Shown one piece after another: positions 15,560-24,046 of a DNA stretch of 64,000 nt; the first letter of the stretch is position 1; the number at the start of each line of letters is the position of its first letter. Under the pieces are notes generated by a model. It searched no databases, was not told where the DNA came from, and saw only the letters and a list, made by a program, of their open reading frames with translations. Source of the DNA: Gemmobacter sp. (GTDB lineage Bacteria > Pseudomonadota > Alphaproteobacteria > Rhodobacterales > Rhodobacteraceae); contig NZ_JAUCBS010000005.1 of the NCBI RefSeq assembly GCF_034676705.1, positions 62,001 to 126,000 of the forward strand, written 5' to 3'. Both the position numbers and the translations under genes were made by a program.

Positions 15560-15591
15560 GGGCAGGCGTCCTTTGTGTGCGCGATTCGGCG

Positions 15592-16377
15592 CTACATTAT
15601 GTCCAGCGCGACGGATCCGATACCCTGAACCGCAAAGCCATAGCGGCTGCCGGCCGTGGGAAACTGGGTGGGGATCAGGCTGCCGGTCATCACCAGATCG
15701 CCCCGCCGCAGACCCCGCCCCCGGGCCGACAGGTGGTTCGCCAGCCATTCCAGCGGCACCAGCGGCCCCCCCAGCGCATCGCGGCCAAAGCCGCGGTCCA
15801 GATGCGCCCCGTTCAGTGTGACGACGCCTTCGCAATCGTTCAGCTCGGCCGGCAGCGGCGCCCAGTCGCCCAGCACCACGCCGGCATTCCAGGAATTATC
15901 GGCGATCAGCGACTGCACATCCAGCGTGGCATAGTCGCAGTTGCGGTCATCGACCATTTCCACCGCCGCCGCCGCCGCATCGACGGCCGCCGCCACCTCG
16001 GCCGCCGTATAGGGCGCATCGCGGGGCGGCAGATCGGCGCCCAGCCGCAGGCAGATTTCGAATTCCAGCCCCAGCCGGCCATGATCGGCCGCCTTTACCC
16101 CCGCGCCCGAGGCATGCAGCCGGCTGTCCAGCACCGCGCCCGCCACCGGCTGGTCAATGCCGCACATCGCCTGCATCCGGGCCGAGGTCAGGCCGATCTT
16201 CCAGCCCCGGATCGCGCCCAGCCCATCGGCCCGCATGGCCGCCACATGCGCCTCTTGCAGGCTGTAGGCGTCGGGCAGGGTGGCGGCGCCGGCATCGGCG
16301 GCAAAGGGCACGAAACGCGCCCCCGCCCGGTGCTGATCGCGCAGCCAGCGGGCGGCCGGGGGGAAACGGTCGGTCAT
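15592..16377 (-). CDS. 2-keto-4-pentenoate hydratase / fumarylacetoacetate-hydrolase family protein
   Basis: This 261-residue metal-dependent enzyme fits the MhpD/HpaH hydratase and oxalocrotonate decarboxylase group. Visible features are GWKIGLTS, the acidic metal site in LGLEFEICLRLG with the downstream VEMVDDR, and SWNAGVVLG. It would add water to a 2-oxo-4-enoate or decarboxylate a similar acid. The start at 16377 has GGAGGAGTGACC in front. Neighbours are an acyl-CoA dehydrogenase 23 bases upstream and the flavin reductase downstream. Such hydratases usually follow ring cleavage, which supports a cyclic substrate. Confidence 0.87.
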   Translation of the reverse strand: MTDRFPPAARWLRDQHRAGARFVPFAADAGAATLPDAYSLQEAHVAAMRADGLGAIRGWKIGLTSARMQAMCGIDQPVAGAVLDSRLHASGAGVKAADHGRLGLEFEICLRLGADLPPRDAPYTAAEVAAAVDAAAAAVEMVDDRNCDYATLDVQSLIADNSWNAGVVLGDWAPLPAELNDCEGVVTLNGAHLDRGFGRDALGGPLVPLEWLANHLSARGRGLRRGDLVMTGSLIPTQFPTAGSRYGFAVQGIGSVALDIM

Positions 16378-16400
16378 CGGGTCACTCCTCCAGGGGGCGG

Positions 16401-17603
16401 TCAGGCTACCTCCCACCGCCAGAAATCACGGCCCGCCTTGGTCATCTCGCGGTTCAGCACCATCTGATGCACCTCGTCGGCGCCATCCACCAGCCGGGCC
16501 TGCCGGGCATAGCGGTAGATCCATTCCAGCACCGTATCGCAGGAATAGCCCCGCGCACCATTGATCTGGATGGCGGTATCCACCGCCTTGTGCAGCACGT
16601 TCGCCACATGGACCTTGGCCATCGACACCTCGCGCCGGGCAAAGCCGCCGCGATCCAGCTCCCACGCGGCCTTCATCACCAGCAGGCGGCCAATCTCGAT
16701 CTGCATCGACAGATCGCCCAGTTTCACCTGCACGCTTTCGCGGTCGGCCAGCCGCACGCCGAACCCTTCGCGCTTGGCCGCATAGTCCTGCGCGATTTCC
16801 ACGCTGCGTTTGGCCAGCCCCAGCCAGCGCATGCAATGCGTCAGCCGTGCCGGGCCAAGGCGCATCTGCGTCATCCGCAGGCCCTGACCTTCGCCGATCA
16901 GCACATCCTCGACCGGGATTTCCAGCCCGTCATAGGTGATTTCGCAATGCCCGCCGTGTTCTTCCGGCCCCATGATGTCGATCCGGCGGTCGATCCGCCA
17001 GCCCGGGGCATCGCGGTGGTGCAGGAACGCGGTCAGCCCGGTGCGCGGATCGTCCGAGGTGCGGGCCAGCAGGATGAAATGTGCCGCGTCCTCGGCCCCG
17101 GTGATGAACCACTTGTGGCCGTGGATCACATAGCTGTCGCCGCGCCGTTCCGCCCGCGTCAGCATCATCGACGGGTCCGACCCGCTGCCCGGATGCGGTT
17201 CGGTCATGGCAAAGGCCGACCGCACCTTGCCCTGCACGATGGGTTGCAGCCAGCGCGCCTTCTGATCCTCGGTCCCGGCCTGTTCCAGCACCATCATGTT
17301 GCCATCGTCCGGCGCGGCAGAGTTGAACACCGCCGGGCCAAAGATCGAACGGTTCATCTCCTCATAGCACACGGCCATGCCCATGCGGCCCAGCCCCTGC
17401 CCGCCGGTTTCGGGGCGCAGTTGCAGGCACCACAGCCCTTCGGCGCGCGCCATGGCGCGCAGCCGGTCCAGCGGTTCCAGCGCGATGTTGCCATGCGCGT
17501 CATAGGCCGAACGGTCGGATTCCAGCGGCAGCACATGGTCGTCCACGAACCGGGCGATGCGGGCGCGGAAATCCTCGATGCGGGGGGAGATGGTGAAATC
17601 CAT
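16401..17603 (-). CDS. Acyl-CoA dehydrogenase family protein (ACAD10/11-like)
   Basis: This 400-residue FAD-dependent dehydrogenase has the N-terminal helical domain, SAFAMTEPHPGSGSDPS (FAD/substrate strand), GHKWFITGA, the DVLIGEGQGLRM linker and a C-terminal helical domain ending in GADEVHQMVLNREM. The overall pattern, including the long HCMRWLGLAKRS helix, is that of ACAD10/11-type proteins. Some of those act on 4-hydroxyacyl-CoA after phosphorylation by a partner kinase. It is translated between an SDR (12 bases upstream) and the hydratase. A paralogue sits next to a phosphotransferase at 35136. Confidence 0.9.
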   Translation of the reverse strand: MDFTISPRIEDFRARIARFVDDHVLPLESDRSAYDAHGNIALEPLDRLRAMARAEGLWCLQLRPETGGQGLGRMGMAVCYEEMNRSIFGPAVFNSAAPDDGNMMVLEQAGTEDQKARWLQPIVQGKVRSAFAMTEPHPGSGSDPSMMLTRAERRGDSYVIHGHKWFITGAEDAAHFILLARTSDDPRTGLTAFLHHRDAPGWRIDRRIDIMGPEEHGGHCEITYDGLEIPVEDVLIGEGQGLRMTQMRLGPARLTHCMRWLGLAKRSVEIAQDYAAKREGFGVRLADRESVQVKLGDLSMQIEIGRLLVMKAAWELDRGGFARREVSMAKVHVANVLHKAVDTAIQINGARGYSCDTVLEWIYRYARQARLVDGADEVHQMVLNREMTKAGRDFWRWEVA

Positions 17604-17615
17604 GGGAACCGCCTG

Positions 17616-18359
17616 TCAGAGAGAGGAAACCAGATGCCCGCCATCCACCGCAATGGAGGTGCCGGTCATATAGGCCCCGGCATCCGAGGCCAGCAGCAGC
17701 AGCGGCCCGTCCAGATCGGCCATCTGGCCCAGACGGCGTTGCGGAATGCGGCGGATCAGCGCCTGCCCGGCCTCGCCTGCAAAGAATTCGCTGTTCAGCG
17801 GGGTTTCGATATAGCCGGGGCACAGCGCATTCACCCGGATGCCGTGGCGCGCCCATTCCAGCGCCAGCGCCTTGGACAGTTGCACGACGCCCGCCTTGGC
17901 GGCGGCATAGGCCGACAGGTTCCCCGCCACCCGCAGCCCCACGATCGAGGCCACGTTGATGATGCTGCCGCCGGTTTTCCCGGCCACCATCCGCGCCGCC
18001 GTGGCCTGTGCCACGCGGAACACGCCCGACAGGTCGGTGTCGATGACCTTGGACCAGTCATCCTCGGGCATCTTCAGCGCGGGGCCGTCCAGCGCGATGC
18101 CGGCATTGTTGATCACGATGTCAAAGGCCGCGCCGCCGCAGGCCGCCGCGACCGACGCGGGGTCGGTCACGTCCAGCGCCACCGGCACCGCGCGGCCGCC
18201 CTGCGCCGTCACCAGATCCACCGTTTCGGCCAGCGCATCCTTGCGGCGGGCGGCCACCGTCACCTCGGCCCCGGCGCTGGCCAGCACCTGCGCGAAATGG
18301 CGGCCAAGGCCCGAAGATGCCCCCGTCACAAGGGCGCGGCGTCCGGTCAGGTCGGTCAT
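17616..18359 (-). CDS. SDR-family oxidoreductase, first gene of the 18359-15038 operon
   Basis: This 247-residue classical SDR has TGASSGLG, Ala-Arg-Arg at the end of strand 2 (AARRKD, pointing to NADP), NNAG, and S in NVASIVG with YAAAK. It has the usual VDGG end. It leads an operon of SDR, acyl-CoA dehydrogenase, hydratase and flavin reductase. A TetR gene is divergent with 119 bases between the two starts, and a palindrome at 18377 lies 17 bases before this start, so the TetR protein probably represses this operon. Confidence 0.9.
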   Translation of the reverse strand: MTDLTGRRALVTGASSGLGRHFAQVLASAGAEVTVAARRKDALAETVDLVTAQGGRAVPVALDVTDPASVAAACGGAAFDIVINNAGIALDGPALKMPEDDWSKVIDTDLSGVFRVAQATAARMVAGKTGGSIINVASIVGLRVAGNLSAYAAAKAGVVQLSKALALEWARHGIRVNALCPGYIETPLNSEFFAGEAGQALIRRIPQRRLGQMADLDGPLLLLASDAGAYMTGTSIAVDGGHLVSSL

Positions 18360-18376
18360 CGGGGGGATTCCATTTT

Positions 18377-18392
18377 TCGAGCGAGCGTTCGA
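18377..18392. promoter_or_regulatory. TetR operator between the SDR operon and the TetR gene at 18479
   Basis: TCGAGCGAGCGTTCGA is a near-perfect 16-bp inverted repeat of the TCGA-N-CG-NN-CG-N-TCGA kind common for TetR regulators of acyl-CoA genes. It differs from the CCGACTGG element used further downstream. Confidence 0.6.
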
Positions 18393-18478
18393 TTTATTTC
18401 CTACCCATCATCCGCCAGCCATGGCAAGCATCATGTTGCGCTGCCCCGCGCCCCGCCCTATCCCGCAGGGAACCCGCC

Positions 18479-19234
18479 ATGACCGACCAGCCCACCGCCA
18501 CCCAGCCCCCGACCGATCCCGGCGCCTATACCGCCGATGTGCTGTGCCGCCTGATGCTGGACCGCAACCGCGCCACCATCCGGGTGCAGAAGCTGGCCTT
18601 TGCCCTGCCCAAGCTGGAACGCATCGTCACCGCCGCGCTGGAACTGTCGAATTCCCAAGGGTTCCAGGCCACCAGCCTGCGCGATCTGTCGGCGGCCTCG
18701 GGCGTGTCGATGGGGGGGATGTATGCCTATTTCGATGGCAAGACGACGCTGTTGCGCATGATCCTGTCCGAGGTGACGGCGGCGGTCACCGCCGTTCTGG
18801 GCCACCCGCCTGCGCATGTTGCCGCCGACCCCCGCGCCCATCTGGAATGGCTGATCGACAGTCACCTGCGGCTGACCGAAACCATGCTGCCCTGGTTCGT
18901 CTTTGCCTTCATGGAGGCGAAAAGCTTTCCCGCCGCCGAACGCCGGCAGGCCGTGGACAGCGAGGTTCGGACCGAAGGCTATTTTGCCGAGGTGATCGCG
19001 CGCGGCATGGCAAGCGGGCATTTCCGGCCCGATACATCGGCCCTGCTGCCGGCGCTGGTCAAGCCGCTGTTGCAGGAATGGTATGTCAAACGCGCCAAGT
19101 ATCGCCGCCGGGGGGTTGGCATTGATGACTACATCGCCACGGTGCAGGCGATGGTGCTGGCCTCATGCCTGCCGGTCGAAACAGGGCAGGGCGTGCAACC
19201 CGCCGGGGCGCAGCACAACCCGGTCGCCGGGTGA
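18479..19234 (+). CDS. TetR-family transcriptional regulator
   Basis: This 251-residue regulator has an N-terminal TetR helix-turn-helix (about residues 48-92; LRDLSAASGVSMGGMYAYFDGKT) after an unusually long 40-residue leader. The remainder is an all-helical ligand domain. The start at 18479 follows CAGGGAA. Divergent position and the palindrome at 18377 suggest it represses the SDR/acyl-CoA dehydrogenase operon until an acyl-CoA or related ligand binds. Its last 72 bases overlap the 3' end of the convergent DUF35 gene, so the C-terminal residues are encoded opposite another coding region. Confidence 0.85.
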   Translation: MTDQPTATQPPTDPGAYTADVLCRLMLDRNRATIRVQKLAFALPKLERIVTAALELSNSQGFQATSLRDLSAASGVSMGGMYAYFDGKTTLLRMILSEVTAAVTAVLGHPPAHVAADPRAHLEWLIDSHLRLTETMLPWFVFAFMEAKSFPAAERRQAVDSEVRTEGYFAEVIARGMASGHFRPDTSALLPALVKPLLQEWYVKRAKYRRRGVGIDDYIATVQAMVLASCLPVETGQGVQPAGAQHNPVAG

Positions 19235-19519
19235 CACATCGCCGGCCAGCGCCATGACGCGCGGCCCTTCGTCCAGATCGACCAGCGCGATGGCATAGGG
19301 GACGCGGGCCTGCCAGTCTGGGGTGGGCGCGCGGTGCTGGACGGTCAGCGCCACCACCACGCCGCCCCCTGCGGCCAGCTGCCAGTCGGGATCGGGCCGC
19401 AGGCAGGCCAGGCAGAACGGCCGCACCTGCGCCTGCGCATGGCCGCAGGCCGGGCAGCGTTGCCAGGCGATCTGCCCCTGCGCCGCGGCCTGTGCCACAC
19501 GGGTTTCCAGCGCCGTCAT
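19163..19519 (-). CDS. OB-fold DUF35 protein with zinc ribbon, partner of the thiolase-like protein
   Basis: This 118-residue protein has an N-terminal rubredoxin-like zinc ribbon (CPACGH then CLACL) and a C-terminal OB-fold (VPYAIALVDLDEGPRVMA, PGDRVVLRP). As family knowledge, such proteins bind and complete the active site of SCP2-type thiolases or retro-aldolases, as ChsH2 does with Ltp2. Its start overlaps the stop of the thiolase gene by four bases (ATGA), which supports a complex. The 3' end overlaps the convergent TetR gene by 72 bases. Two other thiolase-DUF35 pairs occur at 46835/47236 and 61704/60562. Confidence 0.87.
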   Translation of the reverse strand: MTALETRVAQAAAQGQIAWQRCPACGHAQAQVRPFCLACLRPDPDWQLAAGGGVVVALTVQHRAPTPDWQARVPYAIALVDLDEGPRVMALAGDVSPGDRVVLRPGGLHALPCFDRQA

Positions 19520-20649
19520 GCCACGGCCTCCAGCACCAGCCCGACATGGGCCGACAGCACCCCGCCGTCGGCATGCACATAGCCCACCCGCGCCGGCTGC
19601 GGCATTTGCAGGGCGCCGGCGCGGCCCTGCATCTGGCGCGTGACCTCGACCAGATGTGCCATGCCGCCCGCCACCCCCGGATGGCCATAGGACAGCAACC
19701 CGCCATGGGTGTTCAGCGGCACCAGCGCACCATCGGCAATCTGCCGGCCGGCAAGGCCGCGGCGGGCAAAGCCGGTTTCTTCCAGCAGCATCGCAAGGGT
19801 GATGGTGAAACTGTCATAGATCCCCAGCACCCCGACCTCGCTACGTTTCCGCCTGGCCTGGGTAAAGGCGCGGTCCGCCGCCTCGGCCGCGCCGAAATTC
19901 TGCCAGTCGCGCGCCTGCGTCACATGCTGGTGCCGGTGCGCCTGCCCGGCCCCGGCGATGCGCACCGGCGCATGGGGGCCGGGATCGGCCGCCACCAGCA
20001 CCGCCGCCGCGCCATCGGAAATCGGGCAGCAATCGGCCAGCCGCAGCGGCGTGGCCACCGGGCGCGACTCCAGCGCCGCCGCCAGCGTCAGCGGTGCCGT
20101 CAGATGCGCGCCCGGTGTGGCCTGCGCATGGCGTCGCATCGCCACGGCAATCGCGGCCAGGTCGTTCCCCGCCCCCGGATGCCGCGCCAGGTAGTGCGAG
20201 GCCAGCAGCGCGTAATAGCCCGGGATCGTCGCGCCGAACGGCACCTCGTGCTGCGCATGGCCAACCTGCGCCAGCGTGCGGATTGCCTGATCGCGCCCGC
20301 CCTCATGCGTCAGACGGTTTTCGCCGGCCACCACCAGCACCCGGTCGCATTGGCCCGACGCCACCAGCAGCCGCGCCAGCATCACCATGCCCGCCCCGGT
20401 CGCCCCGCCCATCTGCACCGCATGGGCATAGCCCGGGCGCAGGCCGTAATGTTCGGCAAACAGCGTCGCCAGCATCAGATGCGGCATCGCGGTGGAATAG
20501 CCGGTGATCAGCCCGTCCACCTGCCCGCGGTCCAGCCCCGCATCGGCCAGCGCCATCCCGGTCGCCTGCGCCATCAGATCCAGCGTATCGGCGCCGTCGT
20601 GGCGGCCGAACGCCGTCAGGCCAAGCCCGGCAAGATAGGCTGCGCGCAT
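19516..20649 (-). CDS. SCP2-thiolase-fold protein lacking the nucleophilic Cys (possible retro-aldolase)
   Basis: This 377-residue protein has the thiolase fold of the SCP-x/lipid-transfer type (VDGLITGYSTAMPH, LADCCPISDGAAAV, NTHGGLLSYGHPG). The first catalytic Cys position reads MGGATGAG, so the usual acyl-enzyme nucleophile is absent, while IYDSFTI keeps a tyrosine that is conserved in Ltp2-type aldolases. With its coupled DUF35 partner (ATGA overlap), retro-aldol cleavage of a beta-hydroxyacyl-CoA is more likely than thiolysis. The start at 20649 is preceded by AAAGGG; the longer frame is not supported. It is divergent from the TetR gene at 20785. Confidence 0.82.
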   Translation of the reverse strand: MRAAYLAGLGLTAFGRHDGADTLDLMAQATGMALADAGLDRGQVDGLITGYSTAMPHLMLATLFAEHYGLRPGYAHAVQMGGATGAGMVMLARLLVASGQCDRVLVVAGENRLTHEGGRDQAIRTLAQVGHAQHEVPFGATIPGYYALLASHYLARHPGAGNDLAAIAVAMRRHAQATPGAHLTAPLTLAAALESRPVATPLRLADCCPISDGAAAVLVAADPGPHAPVRIAGAGQAHRHQHVTQARDWQNFGAAEAADRAFTQARRKRSEVGVLGIYDSFTITLAMLLEETGFARRGLAGRQIADGALVPLNTHGGLLSYGHPGVAGGMAHLVEVTRQMQGRAGALQMPQPARVGYVHADGGVLSAHVGLVLEAVA

Positions 20650-20725
20650 CGGATGCCCTTTGATGATCCCCACGGGCCCGCATCCTGACCGGGCGCGGCA
20701 GGGCAATCAAGCGCCGCAATAACTC

Positions 20726-20741
20726 TCGACGTAGTAGTCGG
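20726..20741. promoter_or_regulatory. TetR box A (TetR-20785 / thiolase-19516 intergenic)
   Basis: TCGACGTAGTAGTCGG fits the CGAC-N6-GTCGG frame of the element found ten more times downstream. It lies between two divergent starts. A further half-site, CCGACCAG, is at 20761-20768 next to the TetR start. Confidence 0.5.
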
Positions 20742-20784
20742 GATTTTCTATGGTGGGGGTCCGACCAGCAAAGGATGCCCGCAT

Positions 20785-21462
20785 TTGGATACGCCAGATC
20801 ACGCCAGCCCCGCCGCCGTGGGCGACAAACCTGCCCAACCCAAGCGGCGCGGGCCCAAGGTCGATCTGGAACTGACCCGCCAGCGGCGCGAGGATATTCT
20901 GCGCGAGGCGGCGAACCTGTTCGATCAGGTGGGATATCACGGCGTCAACATGGAGATGATCGCCGAAGCCGCCGGGCTGAAGAAGCCGACGCTGTATCAT
21001 TACGTCAAGGGCAAGGACGAGATCCTGTTCCTCATGCAGCGCGCCGTCATCGTCGGCGTGCGCGAGGGGATCGAGACCCGCATCGCCAATGGCCAGCCGC
21101 CGCTGGAACTGCTGCGCGGGGTCTATGAGGATATCTTTCGCCAGCTGCGCGCGGCGCCGGGCACCATCCGGTCGTTCTTTGAACATGGACGCGAGCTGAC
21201 GGCCGATCAGCAGGCCGAAATCGGCAAGGAACGCGATGCCTTTACCCGGGTCGTGGCGCGGGTGATCTTTCGCGGCATGGAAAACGGGCTGATCACCAAA
21301 TCGGACCCGCGCCTGATGGCGCTGTGCTTTTTCGGCGTCGTGAACTGGGCCTATCAGTGGTATGACCCCGTCCGCGATGGCGAGCCGGAGACGATTGCCG
21401 AAAAGTGCTTCCAGATCTTCTGTCGCGGCATGGTGGCGCCGGGGGCGATACCCGGCGCCTGA
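20785..21462 (+). CDS. TetR-family regulator, candidate master regulator of the 19-45 kb block
   Basis: This 225-residue protein begins with a basic leader (KPAQPKRRGPKVDLE), then a TetR helix-turn-helix at about 40-85 (NMEMIAEAAGLKKPTLYHYVKGKDEIL) and a C-terminal ligand domain of the TetR_C type. No ATG is in frame. TTG at 20785 has AAAGGA about 10 bases upstream and is preferred; GTG at 20818 is an alternative. One copy of the repeated element lies in its own promoter region, so autoregulation and control of the other sites is a fair inference. It is not similar to the TetR protein at 18479 outside the DNA-binding part. Confidence 0.85.
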   Translation: MDTPDHASPAAVGDKPAQPKRRGPKVDLELTRQRREDILREAANLFDQVGYHGVNMEMIAEAAGLKKPTLYHYVKGKDEILFLMQRAVIVGVREGIETRIANGQPPLELLRGVYEDIFRQLRAAPGTIRSFFEHGRELTADQQAEIGKERDAFTRVVARVIFRGMENGLITKSDPRLMALCFFGVVNWAYQWYDPVRDGEPETIAEKCFQIFCRGMVAPGAIPGA

Positions 21463-21471
21463 GCGGCCGGG

Positions 21472-21669
21472 TCAGGCCGCGTTGGCGTGGCGGCGGGCGA
21501 CCTGCGCGGTGTCTTCACGGGCAACGCCCATGTCGGCCAGAATGCGGTCATCCATCGTGTCCAGCTCTGCCTTGGCGCGCAGATAGGCCACGCTGCGCCC
21601 GGCAACCTGCGCCAGGGCCAGAACCAGACGGCGGGCCGGGGCGGCGGTCTGGGCGGATACGTCGGACAT
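21472..21669 (-). CDS. DUF1127 small protein
   Basis: This 65-residue protein ends with the arginine-rich DUF1127 (YjiS-like) motif, seen as ELDTMDDRILADMGVARED. Such proteins are common and short in Rhodobacteraceae; some affect phosphate, RNA or stress physiology, but no general function is established. It lies convergent to the TetR gene (10-base gap), preceded by an AAGGGTTCCCCC stretch. An AT-richer stretch at 21680-21715 in front may hold its promoter. It does not seem linked to the catabolic genes around it. Confidence 0.78.
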   Translation of the reverse strand: MSDVSAQTAAPARRLVLALAQVAGRSVAYLRAKAELDTMDDRILADMGVAREDTAQVARRHANAA

Positions 21670-21776
21670 GGGGGAACCCTTTTAGTTGCTGCATTGCAGC
21701 ATACAGGGTTCTGCGGGGCAGCAAAAGGGGGCGGCGTGAAAGGCCGCCATGCGTGGTGCGCAGGGCTGGCGCTGGA

Positions 21777-23891
21777 TCAGGCGGGATAGAACCGCCCGCC
21801 CCGTGCCGCCATGTCGCGCAACAGCGCCGGGGCGGCAAACCGCGGCCCGTGCCGCGCCGCCAGATCATCGCACAGCGCCACCACGGCGCCCGCGCCCGTG
21901 GCATCCACCCAGCCGAACGGCCCGCCCGACCACGGGGCAAAGCCCCAGCCCAGCACGGCGGCCACGTCGCCTTCGCGCACGTCGGTCAGCACGCCCTGTT
22001 CCAGTGCGCGCGCCGCCTCCAGCACCTGGATCAGCACAAGGCGGTCCTGCACCTCATCCGTGCCCGGCTGCGGATCCAGCGGCGGCCACAGCGCGGCGAA
22101 CCCCTCCCACAGGCCCAGTCGCTGGCTGCCGTCATAGTCGTAGAACCCCTTGCCGTTCTTGCGCCCCAGCCGCCCCTGCTCCAGCAACCGCACCAGCACG
22201 GCATCGGCGGCATCATGCGGATAGGCATCGCCCAGGGCGGCCTTTGACGCCTGCGCAATCTTGACGCCCAGGTCGATCGAGGTTTCGTCCATCAGCTGCA
22301 AGCCGCCCACCGGCATGCCCAGCCGGCGGCAGCTTGCCTCGACCAGCGCCGGGGCCACGCCTTCGCCGACCAGCCGCAGGCATTCGTTCAGATAGGGCAC
22401 GATGCAGCGGTTGGCGTAGAAATACCGCGCATCGTTGACCACGATGGGGGTCTTGCGGATCTGCCGGGCGAAATCCAGCGCCTTGGCCACCGCCCGGTCG
22501 CCGGTTTCGGGCCCGCGGATGATTTCCAGCAGGGCCATGCGGTCCACCGGGGAAAAGAAGTGGATCCCGATGAACTGCCCGCGCCGCACGCTGGCCTGCG
22601 CCAGCCCGGCAATCGGCAGGGTCGAGGTATTGGTGGCAAGGATCGCGGTTTCGGAAATCGCCGCTTCGGCCAGGGCGGTGACGCGGGCCTTCACAGCCGG
22701 ATCCTCGAACACCGCCTCCACCACCAGATCGCAGCCGGCCAGCGCGGCATAGTCGGTCACCGGGGCGATCCGCGCCAGCACGGCATCGCGCTTGGCCGCC
22801 GTCATGCGGCTCTTGGCCACGGCGCTGTCCAGCAAACGGGCCGACTGCGCCTTGCCCTTGTCCGCCGCCTGTTGCGTGGTATCCAGCAGCACCACGTCAA
22901 TCCCGGCCAGCGCCGCCACATGGGCAATGCCGGCGCCCATCATGCCCGCACCCAGCACGCCCAGCCTGCGCACCGGATCGTCGGGCAGGGTCGGGCGGCG
23001 CGCGCCCTTGTCCAGCTGGGATTTCGAGACAAAGGCCGTGCGCAGGCTGGCTTCGGCCGCCGGATGCAGCAGAACGCGGGCCATCTGCACGGTTTCCGCC
23101 GCGATCCCCGCATCGAACGACCGGGCGGCGGCCTGCATCACCGCGATCAGCGCAGGTGTAGCGGGGGCCTTGCCCATCGGGCGCAGCGCGGCGCGGTTGG
23201 CCAGCGCGGCAAAGGCCGGGTCGTCGGCCCCGCCCGGCGCAGCTTCGCCCCGGTCCCAGGGTTTCGGCGGCAGCGGCGCGCGGGCCATGGCGCGGGCGGT
23301 TGCCATCAGCTCGGCCGCAGGCACCACGCGCTGCACCAGCCCGGCGGCCAGCGCGCCGGCCGGGTCGGTCTGGCGGGCGTCCAGCAGCCATGGCGCGGCC
23401 CCCACCAGCCCCAGCAGGCCCACCAGCCGCGTGCTGCCCCCCGCCCCGGGAAAGATCCCCAGCCCGATTTCCGGCAGGCCCAGCCTGGCGCCGGGATTGT
23501 CGGCCACCACTACGGCATGGCAGGCCAGCGCCAGTTCCAGCCCGATCCCCAGCGCGGTGCCGGGCAAGGCGGCGACCACGGGCTTGTCCGCCGTCTCGAT
23601 CCGGCGCAACAGCGCGTGGGTGCGGCGGAACCCGTCGGTCAGCCCGCGTTCCGGGTTGTCGCCGGCCGCGGCCTTCAGCCGGGAAATCACGTTCAGATCC
23701 ATGCCCGCCGCGAAATCCGCCTTGGCCGAGGTGATGACCACCCCCTGCACCGCAGGATCGGCCAGCGCAGCCGCCAGCGCATGGTCCAGCGCCTCCAGCC
23801 CCTCCAGCGTCATCACGTTGATCGGGCGCCCCGGCTGATCCCAGATCAGGTTGGCGATGCCGTCGGTGGTTTCCAGGCGAAAATCGGGCAT
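21777..23891 (-). CDS. FadJ/FadB-type enoyl-CoA hydratase / 3-hydroxyacyl-CoA dehydrogenase
   Basis: This 704-residue bifunctional beta-oxidation enzyme has an N-terminal crotonase domain (about 1-190) with both glutamates (GIGLELALACH and LGLPEIGLG), then an NAD-binding domain (LGAGMMGAGIAH, about 315) with NTSTLPI and the catalytic-His region GIHFFSPVDRMALLEI, and two C-terminal 3HCDH domains. It would hydrate an enoyl-CoA and oxidise the product to 3-oxoacyl-CoA for thiolysis. It is a single gene, divergent from 24047. Two copies of the TetR element (23944 and 23988) flank the AT-rich promoter centre between them. Confidence 0.93.
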   Translation of the reverse strand: MPDFRLETTDGIANLIWDQPGRPINVMTLEGLEALDHALAAALADPAVQGVVITSAKADFAAGMDLNVISRLKAAAGDNPERGLTDGFRRTHALLRRIETADKPVVAALPGTALGIGLELALACHAVVVADNPGARLGLPEIGLGIFPGAGGSTRLVGLLGLVGAAPWLLDARQTDPAGALAAGLVQRVVPAAELMATARAMARAPLPPKPWDRGEAAPGGADDPAFAALANRAALRPMGKAPATPALIAVMQAAARSFDAGIAAETVQMARVLLHPAAEASLRTAFVSKSQLDKGARRPTLPDDPVRRLGVLGAGMMGAGIAHVAALAGIDVVLLDTTQQAADKGKAQSARLLDSAVAKSRMTAAKRDAVLARIAPVTDYAALAGCDLVVEAVFEDPAVKARVTALAEAAISETAILATNTSTLPIAGLAQASVRRGQFIGIHFFSPVDRMALLEIIRGPETGDRAVAKALDFARQIRKTPIVVNDARYFYANRCIVPYLNECLRLVGEGVAPALVEASCRRLGMPVGGLQLMDETSIDLGVKIAQASKAALGDAYPHDAADAVLVRLLEQGRLGRKNGKGFYDYDGSQRLGLWEGFAALWPPLDPQPGTDEVQDRLVLIQVLEAARALEQGVLTDVREGDVAAVLGWGFAPWSGGPFGWVDATGAGAVVALCDDLAARHGPRFAAPALLRDMAARGGRFYPA

Positions 23892-23943
23892 GCTGTACGT
23901 CCTGCCGAAAGGGGGCTTTGCGCCATGGCTAGAGCATGAATAG

Positions 23944-23959
23944 CCGTCCGTCCAGTCGG
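23944..23959 (-). promoter_or_regulatory. TetR box B1 (fadJ-like side)
   Basis: Read on the minus strand it is CCGACTGGACGGACGG. It lies just downstream of a possible minus-strand -10 TATAAA (23971-23966) and 52 bases before the FadJ-like start. Confidence 0.7.
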
Positions 23960-23987
23960 TTGTTATTTATAACGCTAAAATATACTA

Positions 23988-24003
23988 CCGACTGGACGGG
24001 TTA
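23988..24003 (+). promoter_or_regulatory. TetR box B2 (gene 24047 side)
   Basis: CCGACTGGACGGGTTA begins 1 base after a possible plus-strand -10 TATACT (23981-23986). With B1 it gives a mirror arrangement around a 28-base AT-rich centre. Confidence 0.68.
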
Positions 24004-24046
24004 GTATTAATCGCCTAGGCTGAACCCCAGTCTGGAAAGCCGCATC

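Noticed and set aside
15591..15604. TACA-T-TATG resembling the IclR palindrome
   Set aside because: Only short inner matches, and it lies at the end of the hydratase gene, not at a promoter.
20785..20790. Possible ATG start for the TetR gene at 20775
   Set aside because: It is out of frame with the TetR protein and leads into a shadow frame; TTG at 20785 has a proper ribosome site.
20707..21186. 159-residue minus-strand frame opposite the TetR gene
   Set aside because: Shadow of the TetR coding region; it would need to cross the thiolase promoter region and has no homology sign.
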